NCBI GenBank assembly: GCA_964571815.1
Contig: CAZNDN010000049.1
Span: 1 to 26,121, forward strand
Reading direction: 5' to 3'
DNA length: 26,121 nt
Source: CAZNDN01 sp964571815
GTDB taxonomy: Bacteria; Fibrobacterota; Chitinivibrionia; Chitinivibrionales; WJKA01
Both the position numbers and the translations under genes were made by a program. Of this stretch, positions 8,537-16,572 are shown piece after piece. Positions within the stretch are counted from its first letter, which is position 1. Each line of letters begins with the position of its first letter. Below the pieces are notes generated by a model. That model ran no database searches. It saw nothing but the letters and a program-made list of their open reading frames with translations, and was not told the origin of the DNA.

Positions 8537-8926
8537 TCAACACTTCTGAACTGGAAAATACCGCGCGATTCGATCAAAATCCCGATCGTTATGCAGAATG
8601 AATGCCGAGTTTTCCATACAGACGGCTGCTATCATGCAGTCAACCGGTTTTCGAATGGTCAGGCCTTTCCTGCGACAATGCCGGTAGATTTTCGCCGCGC
8701 GGACAAACGTTGCTTGAGACATGGGAAGATAGATGAGATCGCCCGGGATACGTCGGGTGTGCTCGAAGAGCTTGTCGCTGCGTATCCCCTGAAGTACTTC
8801 GGCGGTGACCGGGCCGCAGGTGGCAAGATCCCGGCTGTCCTCGATACAGGAGGTCAGCTTTCGGGTGCCGTCGGTTTCTCTGTCGGCAAACAATTCAATC
8901 CAGACGGTGGTATCGACGAGTATCAC
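8537..8926 (-). CDS. vapC: VapC-type PIN-domain ribonuclease toxin
   Basis: 129 residues, the normal size for a VapC toxin. PIN-domain nucleases cut RNA, in several VapCs specific tRNAs or rRNA, and are held inactive by the paired VapB. The metal-binding acidic quartet is visible: D5 in MILVDTTVWIELF, E43 in VTAEVLQGI, D96 in KPVDCMIAA and D114 (or D116) in LHNDRDFDRIA. The ATG overlaps the vapB stop by 4 bp (ATGA), so the two are translationally coupled. All key residues are intact, so it is probably functional; its target cannot be read from sequence. Confidence 0.92.
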   Translation of the reverse strand: MILVDTTVWIELFADRETDGTRKLTSCIEDSRDLATCGPVTAEVLQGIRSDKLFEHTRRIPGDLIYLPMSQATFVRAAKIYRHCRRKGLTIRKPVDCMIAAVCMENSAFILHNDRDFDRIARYFPVQKC

Positions 8927-9129
8927 GATACTCCCCGCACCGACCTCATGCGCGACAAGTCTCCTCTCCAGTCGACCTCCCCCCGCAGTGCAAGTATGCG
9001 CCGTTGGTTTTTCCGGCGAACCAACTCCCTCAAAGCATGGTCCACAAGTCCCCGCGTTGTCTTCAATCCAGTCATACGTTTTCCGCGGCTTACGAGCTTT
9101 TCATCCAGTACGATATTCGTTCGCTTCAT
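8923..9129 (-). CDS. vapB: VapB-type antitoxin
   Basis: 68 residues, matching the compact VapB antitoxin family: an N-terminal DNA-binding strand (MKRTNIVLDEKLV), then the characteristic TGLKTTRGLVDHALRELVRR helix. The C-terminal RILALRGEVDWRGDL motif normally threads into the PIN-toxin groove. It neutralises VapC and usually represses its own promoter. The ATG at 9129 is supported by GGAGAGG about 7 nt upstream; the longer in-frame extension to 9276 lacks family similarity. It overlaps vapC by 4 bp. Confidence 0.93.
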   Translation of the reverse strand: MKRTNIVLDEKLVSRGKRMTGLKTTRGLVDHALRELVRRKNQRRILALRGEVDWRGDLSRMRSVRGVS

Positions 9130-9148
9130 GATAACCTCTCCCCGATCG

Positions 9149-9175
9149 AGTATACAAAAAAATACCACATTGGTG
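9149..9175 (-). promoter_or_regulatory. Candidate vapBC promoter and operator
   Basis: On the minus strand, TATACT (9149-9154) preceded by a T-tract lies about 20 nt before the vapB ATG. No good -35 is seen; TTGCAT at 9182-9187 is too far for this -10. A short inverted repeat, ACCA-CAT-TGGT at 9165-9175, is placed where an autoregulatory VapB operator would be expected. Confidence 0.35.
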
Positions 9176-9194
9176 TGTAGCATGCAAAGGGTGA

Positions 9195-9398
9195 CGGGGT
9201 CGAGTCGCACGGCTCGATCCTTCACGCACCCGCACGCTGCAGCTTCCTGGCCTCTCGGGGCGGACATTCGGCACAACGGTCGCCACCGGATCCGGCGTTG
9301 CGATCACCGCATGGTCGCAGGCGGCCGGCGGGACGCTTCTTCTGAAAGTGCGCAACGGCCGACAGAAGTCCGTAAAGAGGATACTCATGAGCAGGTAA
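9195..9398 (+). pseudogene. 3' remnant of a secreted protein (sorting-domain fragment)
   Basis: An open frame of 67 codons between a TGA (9192-9194) and a TAA (9396-9398), with no usable start near its beginning. Its translation (LQLPGLSGRTFGTTVATGSG, AGGTLLLKVRNGRQKSVKRILMSR) has the strand pattern and basic, Leu/Val-rich finish of the sorting-type C-terminal domains at 5080-5308 and 8040-8221. I infer the tail of a lost surface-protein gene, now separated from its body by the vapBC region. The fragment is short, so the similarity is suggestive only. Confidence 0.4.
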
Positions 9399-9441
9399 TC
9401 AATTGATCTTCCTGCCCGCTTGGCGGGAACTACGGGGGAAA

Positions 9442-9481
9442 GGACGGGATCGGCGGCACGGTGATGCCGCCGTTCCCGTTC
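9442..9481 (+). terminator. Long stem-loop upstream of araA
   Basis: CGGCGGCA at 9451-9458 pairs perfectly with TGCCGCCG at 9465-9472 around a 6-nt loop. Beyond a T-T mismatch, GGACGGGA pairs with TCCCGTTC (one G-U). There is no T-run after it, so a classic intrinsic terminator is not shown. It may end transcription from the upstream remnant or act on RNA. Confidence 0.5.
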
Positions 9482-9569
9482 GTGCATGGGGCTCCCCGGC
9501 CCGGGAGTGGGCCGATTTTCAGGCAGCGGCAAGGGTAATTGAATACGATGCGTTTTCATGCCCGGCGGT

Positions 9570-9584
9570 GGGAATTGCTATATT
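9570..9584 (+). promoter_or_regulatory. Extended -10 promoter element for araA
   Basis: The exact 15-mer GGGAATTGCTATATT also forms the -10 region of the strong promoter at 6618-6646. TGC-TATATT is an extended -10; the -35 region here (about 9556-9561) is weak. It lies about 104 bp before the araA ATG. No araC-like gene or obvious arabinose operator is nearby. Confidence 0.5.
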
Positions 9585-9687
9585 AGAGGTTCCAGGTTGC
9601 AGGCCGGAGTCAGGCTGCCGTCCCTCCCGGGGGACAGCGGGTGGTCCACAAACGAATTCATATCAGTATCAACAAGAGGAGACCTTC

Positions 9688-11190
9688 ATGCAAACGCGGG
9701 ATAAACACGTCTATTTCATTACGGGCAGTCAGCATCTCTATGGCGATGAGGTCCTCGGGCAGGTCAACGACAATTCTCGAGCGATTGCCGAGGCTTTGGA
9801 CAAGGAGCTTGATATTCCGGTGGCCATACAATGGAAACCGGTTGCGACCACGCCTGAGACGATCCTCTCGTACTGTCGGGAAGCCGATGCCGATGCAAAC
9901 TGCGCAGGGGTGATCTTCTGGATGCACACGTTTTCGCCCGCGAAGATGTGGATTCACGGGCTTCAGTCACTCACCAGGCCGTTCCTCCATCTGCATACGC
10001 AGTTTAACCGCGATATTCCCTGGTCGGAAATCGACATGGATTTCATGAACCTGAATCAATCGGCTCACGGCGGCAGGGAATTCGGGCATATCTGTTCGCG
10101 GCTGGGAAAGACCCGCAAGGTCGTGGCGGGACACTGGCAGGACGATCGTGTTCGAAGCCTGGTGGGACAATGGATCCGAACCGTCCTCGGGTGGCATGAA
10201 TGGCAGTCTCTGACCGTCGCGCGAATCGGAGACAACATGCGTGATGTGGCGGTGACCGAAGGGGACAAGGTTGAAGCGCACCAGCGCCTCGGCTTCCGGG
10301 TCAGCGGCTACGGCGTAGGGGACCTTGTGGAATGCCTGTCCGGTATTTCCGCATCGGACACCGACACGCTGGTTGAGGAATACAAAACAACGTATACCCT
10401 GGAAAACGGTGGAAATACCGATGCGGCCGGGGGCGAGGCACTGCGTGAGGCCGCGCGAATCGAACTGGGGCTGCAGGCATTTCTGGATGAAGTCGGTGCA
10501 AAGGCATTCACTACCACCTTCGAGAATCTCCACGGTCTTCATCAATTGCCGGGGCTTGCCGTACAACGGCTCATGGCGCGGGGGTATGGTTTCGGGGCCG
10601 AAGGCGACTGGAAGACGGCGGCGCTGGTCAGGTGTTTGAAAGTCATGTCCGAAGGGCTATCGGGGGGAACATCGTTCATGGAGGACTACACCTACCATCT
10701 CGAACCGGGAAACATGAAAGTACTTGGTGCGCACATGCTCGAAGTGTGCCCTTCGGTGGCGGCTTCGGCGCCCCGGCTTGCCGTACACCCGCTCTCCATC
10801 GGAGGCAAGGAGCCGCCGGCGCGGTTGATTTTCGATGCACGGGAAGGCGAGGCGGTCAACGTGTCCCTGATTGATATCGGACCTCGGTTCCGTATGATCC
10901 TCAATGAGCTCGATGTGGTCTCACCGGATCAGGATCTCCCGAAGCTCCCGGTTGCGCGGGCACTGTGGAAAGCCAGGCCGGACCTGGCAACGGCCGCCGA
11001 AGCGTGGATTCAGGCCGGGGCGGCTCATCACAGCGCCTTCAGTCAGGCAGTCGGCAAGAGTCATATTCGCGATCTCTGCCGGATTGCCGATATCGAGCTG
11101 ATCGAGATAGGAAAAGGCACGACCGTGCACGAAGTGCTGAGAGATCTGCGGATCAACAGCGTCTATTATCACGCCGGGACGCTTCGTTGA
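9688..11190 (+). CDS. araA: L-arabinose isomerase
   Basis: 500 residues, the same length as E. coli AraA. It converts L-arabinose to L-ribulose in the cytoplasm, the first step of arabinose catabolism; many homologues also isomerise D-galactose. The Mn-binding/catalytic residues match the family: E305 (FGAEGDWKTAA), E332 (FMEDYTYHL), H349 (GAHMLEVCPS) and H448 (AGAAHHSAFS). The N-terminal FITGSQHLYG and VIFWMHTFSPAKMWI motifs are typical. AGAGGAGA lies 5-12 nt before the ATG at 9688, which rules out the 95-codon upstream extension. No araB, araD or transporter lies next to it, so the rest of the pathway must be elsewhere or ribulose may be handled by another kinase. The ORF is intact. Confidence 0.97.
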   Translation: MQTRDKHVYFITGSQHLYGDEVLGQVNDNSRAIAEALDKELDIPVAIQWKPVATTPETILSYCREADADANCAGVIFWMHTFSPAKMWIHGLQSLTRPFLHLHTQFNRDIPWSEIDMDFMNLNQSAHGGREFGHICSRLGKTRKVVAGHWQDDRVRSLVGQWIRTVLGWHEWQSLTVARIGDNMRDVAVTEGDKVEAHQRLGFRVSGYGVGDLVECLSGISASDTDTLVEEYKTTYTLENGGNTDAAGGEALREAARIELGLQAFLDEVGAKAFTTTFENLHGLHQLPGLAVQRLMARGYGFGAEGDWKTAALVRCLKVMSEGLSGGTSFMEDYTYHLEPGNMKVLGAHMLEVCPSVAASAPRLAVHPLSIGGKEPPARLIFDAREGEAVNVSLIDIGPRFRMILNELDVVSPDQDLPKLPVARALWKARPDLATAAEAWIQAGAAHHSAFSQAVGKSHIRDLCRIADIELIEIGKGTTVHEVLRDLRINSVYYHAGTLR

Positions 11191-11248
11191 GATCAACCCG
11201 ACAGCCCGAAACCGTCGTGCCTCAACTACCCAATCGGGGGTTGTCTTC

Positions 11249-11279
11249 CCGCGGACGGCGTTGATGAACGCCCCCGCGG
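11249..11279. terminator. Stem-loop in the araA / GH65 convergent gap
   Basis: GGCGTT-GATG-AACGCC with outer CCGCGG/CCGCGG arms gives 12 bp of pairing around an asymmetric internal loop. It lies 59 bp after the araA stop and is usable from both strands, but no T-run follows on either side. A second perfect hairpin, GGGGGCG/CGCCCCC, is at 11348-11371, nearer the GH65 stop. Confidence 0.45.
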
Positions 11280-11394
11280 TCTCGGCCCCGTGTACTGCTC
11301 ACCAGTGCGCAGGGCCGGCTCACCTGCTTGTGTGAGAAGGTATCATCGGGGGCGCTGGAATACTCGCCCCCTGGTCCCGCGGCCTTTTGCGCCA

Positions 11395-13749
11395 CTATGC
11401 CGTGTCTTGCCGGAGTTTGACCTGAATTCCTTCGGGGGTAATCCGGTGATCCTCCCCGTATATCCCGACCGTCACCGGTTTGTCGTTGAGCACCGTGAAT
11501 CGGGCAGTTTCCTTTTCGACAACAACGTCGATTGTTGACCCGCGATAGACAACCCGGAAATGGTAGCTGTTCCACTGGTGTGGGATTCGGGGATAAAAAC
11601 TCAGCATGTCTTCGTCGGAGCGCATCCCGCCGTAACCGTAGACCATGATTGCCCAAACGCCCGAAGAAGCGGTGGCGTGAATGCCCTGCTCGGTATTGCG
11701 GTTGTAATTGTCCAGATCCAGGCGAGCCGCGTAGCGAAGGAAATCGTAGGCGTCGTCCATCTTGCCCAGCTCGATGGCGAGGATCGCATGCAGTGACGGT
11801 GAGAGGGAGGACTCGTGCACGGTACGGGGCTCATAGAACTCGTAGTTGGCTTTTTTCTGTTCACGCGAGAACTCATGGCCGAAGAAGTACATGAGATTGA
11901 GCAGGTCGGGCTGTTTTATCATGTTGTGACGGAAGATGCGGATGTAGGCCCAGTTCTTGTAGATGGGGATGTCGTCGACCGAGAGCTTCTTCAGATCGAC
12001 GTGAGGCAGGTCGAAGTAGCCGTCGTGCTGCTCGTATACTCCCGATTTCTCATCGCAGGGTATCCGCATCTTTTCGGCCATGGTGCGCCACGATGCGGTT
12101 TCCTCGGTTGACAGTTCGACCGTGTCGACAAGCTGCCGATACTCCCGCGGTGCATCACGCTTCATCTCGTCGAGCACCTCAAGCGCATAAAGGAAGAACT
12201 TCTTCACCATCCAGTTGGTGTAGCAGTTGTGATTGACCATCATGTGGAATTCATCGGGTCCCATAACCCCGTAGAGCCCGAAATCGCCGTTCCGCGGGCT
12301 CCACCCGCCGACGCTGGCGTGAAACCGGCATATCTGCACGAGCATCTCGATGCCTTCGGTGTACAGATACTCGCGGTCTCCGCAGACGTTGACATAATGC
12401 CAGACGGCATAGGCAACCGCTACGTTCTGGTGATGCTCGAGATCGCAGTGTTGCCACGTGGCCGAGGCTTCGTAGCCGTGAATATTGGAGAACGGAAACC
12501 GTGCTCCGCGGCACTGGATGTCACGAGCACGCTGCAGTGCCCGAGGCATCTGGATGTAGCGATACTGGAGAAGTTTCTTCGATCCTTCGGGATTGTTGAA
12601 CATGAGAAACCGGTGGGAGTAGATTTCGCTGTCCCAGAAGATCCATCCGAAATAGACTTCGCCGGTCAATCCCTTGCAGAGTGCGTTGCGATACGGGCTT
12701 GCTCCGTGGTAGGTGGAATAGGTCTGGAACGTACAGAATCGGATGCCCTGTTGAAGTTCCGGGTCGCCGTCTATTTCCGTATCCATCGTATACCACGCCC
12801 TTTCCCAGGCATTGCCGTGGTCTCTCAGGGCGGTTTCCCACGATACGGTGGTGTGCTCCCTGGCCATTTTCATTCCCGAAGTCCATACCGTGTCGGGCTT
12901 ATCCACGGAACTCCAGTGGTTGATCACGGTCTTGGTGAAGGACCGCGTTGTGCTTTCCTCGAGGAGCAGCGTGAATTGCCGCTCGATACGCATGGCATGC
13001 TCTGTCCGCTTCATGGACAGGGGGTTGTCGACATCCACCCTGAAACCGGAGAAGAGGCACTGGCCGCTGGTGCGCGTGCGGGCCATGATTCCTCCCACAC
13101 CGTCTTCGTCTCCCTTGCGAAGGACCTGCCAGAAGTTGCGGGGCGCGGAGCCCGACTGTTGCGTACCCCCTACCTGTGTCTGGTTCCAGCCGGCGGCTAT
13201 TTCGTACAGGGTGTCGAAATCAAGGCCGGAGGTTATCTCAATCGTTCCGGAGAAATTCAGCGGCGTAATCGAGACCCGCTGACACCCCCGGTTGAGGAGG
13301 GACAAATCGGTGAACCGCTCGAAGTTCAGGCGGAGGCGTTTGCCGGATCCGGTCTCCCACACGAATGCGCGCTCCAGCAGGCTGTTTTTCATGTGAAGCC
13401 GGCGGACGAATTCGGAGAATTTCGCATGGGCCAGGTCAAGCGTCTCGCCGTCAACGACGATACGGGTGTAGAGCCAGTCGACGGCGTTTATCATTGACGG
13501 TGTCTCGGTGACCATGCCCTTGAATGCCTGGTCGTGTGTTACCGGGAGCATCTCGTAGAGATGGTTGAAGTAGATGCCCTGAAGCTTATCTCCGCTGTAA
13601 CCTTCCTCGAAATACCCCCGTACGCCCATATACTCGTTTGAGACCGAGAAGACCGATTCGGATATTCGGTTGCGGTTCGGGTCGAACCCCTGCTCAACGA
13701 TAGTCCACGGGTCTCCCTTGAAGTACTTCTCCGGTGTCTTCACCAGCAT
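11395..13749 (-). CDS. Glycoside hydrolase family 65 disaccharide phosphorylase
   Basis: 784 residues, typical for GH65 phosphorylases, which split alpha-glucosyl disaccharides with phosphate to give beta-glucose 1-phosphate plus the acceptor sugar. An N-terminal beta-sandwich precedes the (alpha/alpha)6 barrel. The general acid is E500 in the VMGPDEFH motif. Other family marks are YFGWIFWDSEIY, a GYEASATWQHC-to-HHQN acceptor loop and ATASSGVWAIMVYGYGG near the end. The acceptor loop looks closer to maltose/trehalose-type than kojibiose-type enzymes, but linkage specificity cannot be fixed by eye. The ATG at 13749 has GAGG upstream; the 44-codon extension is unlike the family. It is divergent from the PfkB kinase across 178 bp, suggesting shared control. 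No beta-phosphoglucomutase is in the window. Confidence 0.93.
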   Translation of the reverse strand: MLVKTPEKYFKGDPWTIVEQGFDPNRNRISESVFSVSNEYMGVRGYFEEGYSGDKLQGIYFNHLYEMLPVTHDQAFKGMVTETPSMINAVDWLYTRIVVDGETLDLAHAKFSEFVRRLHMKNSLLERAFVWETGSGKRLRLNFERFTDLSLLNRGCQRVSITPLNFSGTIEITSGLDFDTLYEIAAGWNQTQVGGTQQSGSAPRNFWQVLRKGDEDGVGGIMARTRTSGQCLFSGFRVDVDNPLSMKRTEHAMRIERQFTLLLEESTTRSFTKTVINHWSSVDKPDTVWTSGMKMAREHTTVSWETALRDHGNAWERAWYTMDTEIDGDPELQQGIRFCTFQTYSTYHGASPYRNALCKGLTGEVYFGWIFWDSEIYSHRFLMFNNPEGSKKLLQYRYIQMPRALQRARDIQCRGARFPFSNIHGYEASATWQHCDLEHHQNVAVAYAVWHYVNVCGDREYLYTEGIEMLVQICRFHASVGGWSPRNGDFGLYGVMGPDEFHMMVNHNCYTNWMVKKFFLYALEVLDEMKRDAPREYRQLVDTVELSTEETASWRTMAEKMRIPCDEKSGVYEQHDGYFDLPHVDLKKLSVDDIPIYKNWAYIRIFRHNMIKQPDLLNLMYFFGHEFSREQKKANYEFYEPRTVHESSLSPSLHAILAIELGKMDDAYDFLRYAARLDLDNYNRNTEQGIHATASSGVWAIMVYGYGGMRSDEDMLSFYPRIPHQWNSYHFRVVYRGSTIDVVVEKETARFTVLNDKPVTVGIYGEDHRITPEGIQVKLRQDTA

Positions 13750-13850
13750 TTCCAACCTCGCTTTCGGGTTTCGGTTTGGCGAAAGGAACAAAATAACATC
13801 ATATTTGAGCAAAATCAAACACCGTGGCTGGAATCGGCAGGTCTTGCATG

Positions 13851-13860
13851 AATTATTTTG
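13851..13860 (+). promoter_or_regulatory. AATTATTTTG element in the GH65/kinase divergent region
   Basis: One of three exact copies of this 10-mer, each in the noncoding or probably noncoding region upstream of a rightward gene (also 16381-16390 and 18620-18629). Here it is 67 bp before the kinase ATG. It could be a promoter -10-like or regulator site; no good -35 is evident. Confidence 0.3.
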
Positions 13861-13927
13861 ACCGGTCTGTGCCGGGACCACCGGTACGTGACTTCACCTT
13901 GTCCCGCCGGAGCACCGGAGGAGAGCT

Positions 13928-15139
13928 ATGCAGCGACCAATTGACATTATCTGTGCCGGACATTTCGATCTGGATATCATCCCCCGGTTCATAACTACGC
14001 AGCGCTACAGTGCGATCAACGAGTTTTTGATTCCCGGCAAGATGGTGGAAGCCGGTGAAGCTGCCGTGGTTCCCGGTGGCCCCGTAACGAATACCGGGCT
14101 TTCACTTCATCGTTTAGGCGTTTCTGTCGAGTTGATGGGCAAAGTGGGCACCGATACGTTCGGGAAGTCTCTCATGGGGTTGATCGAGGAGTACGAACCA
14201 AATCACCGGTTTCGCGGGTTCAAGGTGGTCGACGGTATTGACACCTCGTACGTGATCGCTATCATTCTGCCGGGTATCGAGCGCATCTACGTGGTGAATC
14301 CCGGTGCGGGGAATACGTTCGGCATGGATGATATCAACTGGGATATCGCGGCGCAGTCAAAGATTTTCCATATCGGGTATCCGCCCTGGTTGCGAAAGAC
14401 GTACCTCAACGACGGTGAGGAGCTGCTTGCGATTTTCAAGCGGATGAAGGAATTGGGAGTGACAACGTCGGTGGACATGTCCCTTCCGGAGGAGGGGACC
14501 GAGGCGGGCATGCAGGACTGGGAGAAGATTCTTCGGCGGTGGGCTCCGTGGTGTGATATCATGGTGCCGAGTGTTGAAGAGACCCTGTATTTTCTCGACA
14601 GGCCGAAATACAACAAAATGAGAAGCACCCTGGGTCCCAACGAGCATCTGCTGGATCACCTCACCCCGGCGGATATCGTTCCGCTCGGCCGGCGCTTGAT
14701 CGAGTTCGGGGTGAAGACGGCCATGATCAAGTGCGGCCATTTCGGGCTCTATATCTGCACCGCGGAGAAGGACAGGGTTCGTGAAATGGGCGCGGCAATG
14801 CCGGAGGATCCGGATAACTGGCATCGCCGGCAACTATGGCACCCGGTATACTACGTGCCGGGTGACGAAATGGTCGGATCGCTCGGCTCGGGTGACTCCG
14901 CAATTGCCGGTTTCTTCGCTGCGTTCATCAAGAACCGCTCCATCGAGGACTGTCTTCGCTACGCAAACGCCGCGGGCTCCAGAAATGTCACTGTCTCCGA
15001 CGGGCTGTCGTGGAATAAGGGCTTTGAGGACCTCAGCAGGCGGATCGAAGAGGGCTGGGAGTCGGAGCCCTTTGAGATCAGTGAAAAGGGATGGAAGCGG
15101 GACCGTGAGTTGTGGGTGGGACCGGCGGATTCGGCCTGA
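13928..15139 (+). CDS. PfkB-family carbohydrate kinase
   Basis: 403 residues; the family usually has 300-340, and much of the extra length lies between the central domain and the nucleotide site (about residues 215-310). The substrate-side glycine motif (VVPGGPVTNTGLSLHRLG) and GKVGTDTFG are clear. The ATP-site signature is GSGDSAIAGF, with D323 as the catalytic base and Ser replacing the usual Ala of GAGD. It phosphorylates a sugar or nucleoside using ATP; the substrate is not evident. GGAGGAGAG precedes the ATG. It is divergent from the GH65 phosphorylase, so it may act on the sugar released there, but this is inference from placement. The ORF is intact. Confidence 0.9.
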   Translation: MQRPIDIICAGHFDLDIIPRFITTQRYSAINEFLIPGKMVEAGEAAVVPGGPVTNTGLSLHRLGVSVELMGKVGTDTFGKSLMGLIEEYEPNHRFRGFKVVDGIDTSYVIAIILPGIERIYVVNPGAGNTFGMDDINWDIAAQSKIFHIGYPPWLRKTYLNDGEELLAIFKRMKELGVTTSVDMSLPEEGTEAGMQDWEKILRRWAPWCDIMVPSVEETLYFLDRPKYNKMRSTLGPNEHLLDHLTPADIVPLGRRLIEFGVKTAMIKCGHFGLYICTAEKDRVREMGAAMPEDPDNWHRRQLWHPVYYVPGDEMVGSLGSGDSAIAGFFAAFIKNRSIEDCLRYANAAGSRNVTVSDGLSWNKGFEDLSRRIEEGWESEPFEISEKGWKRDRELWVGPADSA

Positions 15140-15279
15140 GGGCTCGAGTCTGCATGTTCGTTCGGGTCCCTGATACCCCCTGATGTGCTGATACCTGCCG
15201 TAACTCCCTGCCGCGGGGCTGGTCTGCACGCCGGCAAATCCTTTTCACGCGGGTTTCTCCGAGTGTCGGGAGAGAATGC

Positions 15280-16224
15280 TTACCGCCGACCGAAAAGCTT
15301 GTTCAGTACTCCGACGACCTCGTCGAAGTAGAGCGGCAGGTAGTCGCGATACACACAACTTGCGTGCGGAGTGATAACGACATTGCGTAGTCCCCAGAGA
15401 GGGGAATCGGCTTCGAGAGGTTCCCTTTCGAAAACATCGAGCGCGGCCCCGGCAATGTGTCCCTGTTCACATGCCCGGGTAAGGGCCGTCTGGTCACAGC
15501 AGTTACCGCGGCCATAATTATAGAAGAATGCCGTCGATTTCATTGTCCGAAACTGTTCCCACCCGAAAAGATTGTCGGTCGATGGGGTTGCCGGAAGGAT
15601 TGCTACCACGTGATCGGATTGTGACAGCTCGCTGTTGAGATGCCCGGCGGTGATAGAGCGCACTCCCGTAGCGGGATCGTATCCGTTCTCATGGGTCCGC
15701 TGCAATCCACTCAGGTGCATACCGAAAGAGCGCAGCAACTCGGCGCAGTGACGTGCAATCGAGCCGTATCCGGCGAAGAGTACCCGCTGACCCTTGAGCA
15801 GACCGGTCGGCTCAAGCGGTGTGTGGTCCCAGCGGCGCTGCCTCTGCACCTGAGCCATTTCATGCATCCGGCGGTTGAAATAGAGCATGGCGCCCAGCAG
15901 GCTTTCACGAATGAGACGACCGTGGAAGGCGCCGTGGTACACCGGGATGCGCCCCGCCGGATCTTCGGCAACCCATTCGCTCCCCGCGGCCGGCGTGAGC
16001 ACTGCTTTCAGGCGTGAAGCCGGGCCGTACCATTCGGCTTTGAATGCCCAGGTTATCACGATTTCTGCAGCGGGCAGACACGAAACAAACTCTTCCTCGG
16101 AGAACACCGCAAGAGAGCGCCGGCGGGGGAAGCTCGCACGAAGAAGCTCGAGGTGTTCCTTTCGGAGCGTATAGGGTTTGATCTCGCTCTGAAGGTACAC
16201 GCAGATGTGAATCGGTTCGGTCAT
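15280..16224 (-). CDS. D-isomer-specific 2-hydroxyacid dehydrogenase
   Basis: 314 residues. It reversibly reduces a 2-oxoacid to the D-2-hydroxyacid with NAD(P)H. The nucleotide-binding turn is FAGYGSIARHCAELL, where Ala replaces the third Gly of GxGxxG, as in some family members. The catalytic triad is R239 (NYGRGNCCD), E268 (DVFEREPL) and H287 (VITPHASC), with the usual 29-residue Arg-Glu spacing. Substrate (glyoxylate, hydroxypyruvate, phosphoglycerate or another) cannot be assigned. The ATG at 16224 is chosen because similarity begins there; the 68-codon upstream extension looks non-coding. No Shine-Dalgarno is visible. It is convergent with the sugar kinase across 140 bp. Confidence 0.9.
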   Translation of the reverse strand: MTEPIHICVYLQSEIKPYTLRKEHLELLRASFPRRRSLAVFSEEEFVSCLPAAEIVITWAFKAEWYGPASRLKAVLTPAAGSEWVAEDPAGRIPVYHGAFHGRLIRESLLGAMLYFNRRMHEMAQVQRQRRWDHTPLEPTGLLKGQRVLFAGYGSIARHCAELLRSFGMHLSGLQRTHENGYDPATGVRSITAGHLNSELSQSDHVVAILPATPSTDNLFGWEQFRTMKSTAFFYNYGRGNCCDQTALTRACEQGHIAGAALDVFEREPLEADSPLWGLRNVVITPHASCVYRDYLPLYFDEVVGVLNKLFGRR

Positions 16225-16572
16225 GATGCAAAAATAGTGATTGCTGAGTAGTGAAGCTGATAACTGGGCAGGCCGGTGAGAGTGTGCCCGTCGGGAAACA
16301 TCAGGGATGGCATGCCGGGATGCGCATCCCCGGCCGGAGCATGGTCCATTTCGCGGCCGAAACAAACAGGCCGTCAATGGAATTATTTTGCCCCTGTGGC
16401 GGAGATGGCCGTCAGGGCAGGAAGTCACCGTCGGGCGCCTTCGGTGCGCGGAGGGAAAGTGCTTGACGGACGTTCGGTTACTTGGATCGGAAACCCCTGA
16501 TTGGAGTCAGCCTGGTGAACACGGAAACAGATTCGGTATAACACGCCGAGCATGATGTCATGGAGGCCGTAT
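16225..16572. other. Divergent intergenic region
   Basis: A 348-bp gap between the leftward dehydrogenase and the rightward beta-helix gene, so promoters for both should lie here. The AATTATTTTG 10-mer occurs at 16381-16390, and TTGACG at 16465-16470 has no good partner -10. No gene is supported. Confidence 0.5.

Noticed and set aside
8495..9406. 303-codon open frame on the + strand
   Set aside because: Antisense to vapBC, which shows 4-bp overlap, Shine-Dalgarno and all catalytic residues.
12229..13497. 422-codon open frame on the + strand
   Set aside because: Lies wholly antisense to the GH65 gene, which has a clear catalytic motif and full family length; this is a codon-bias shadow.
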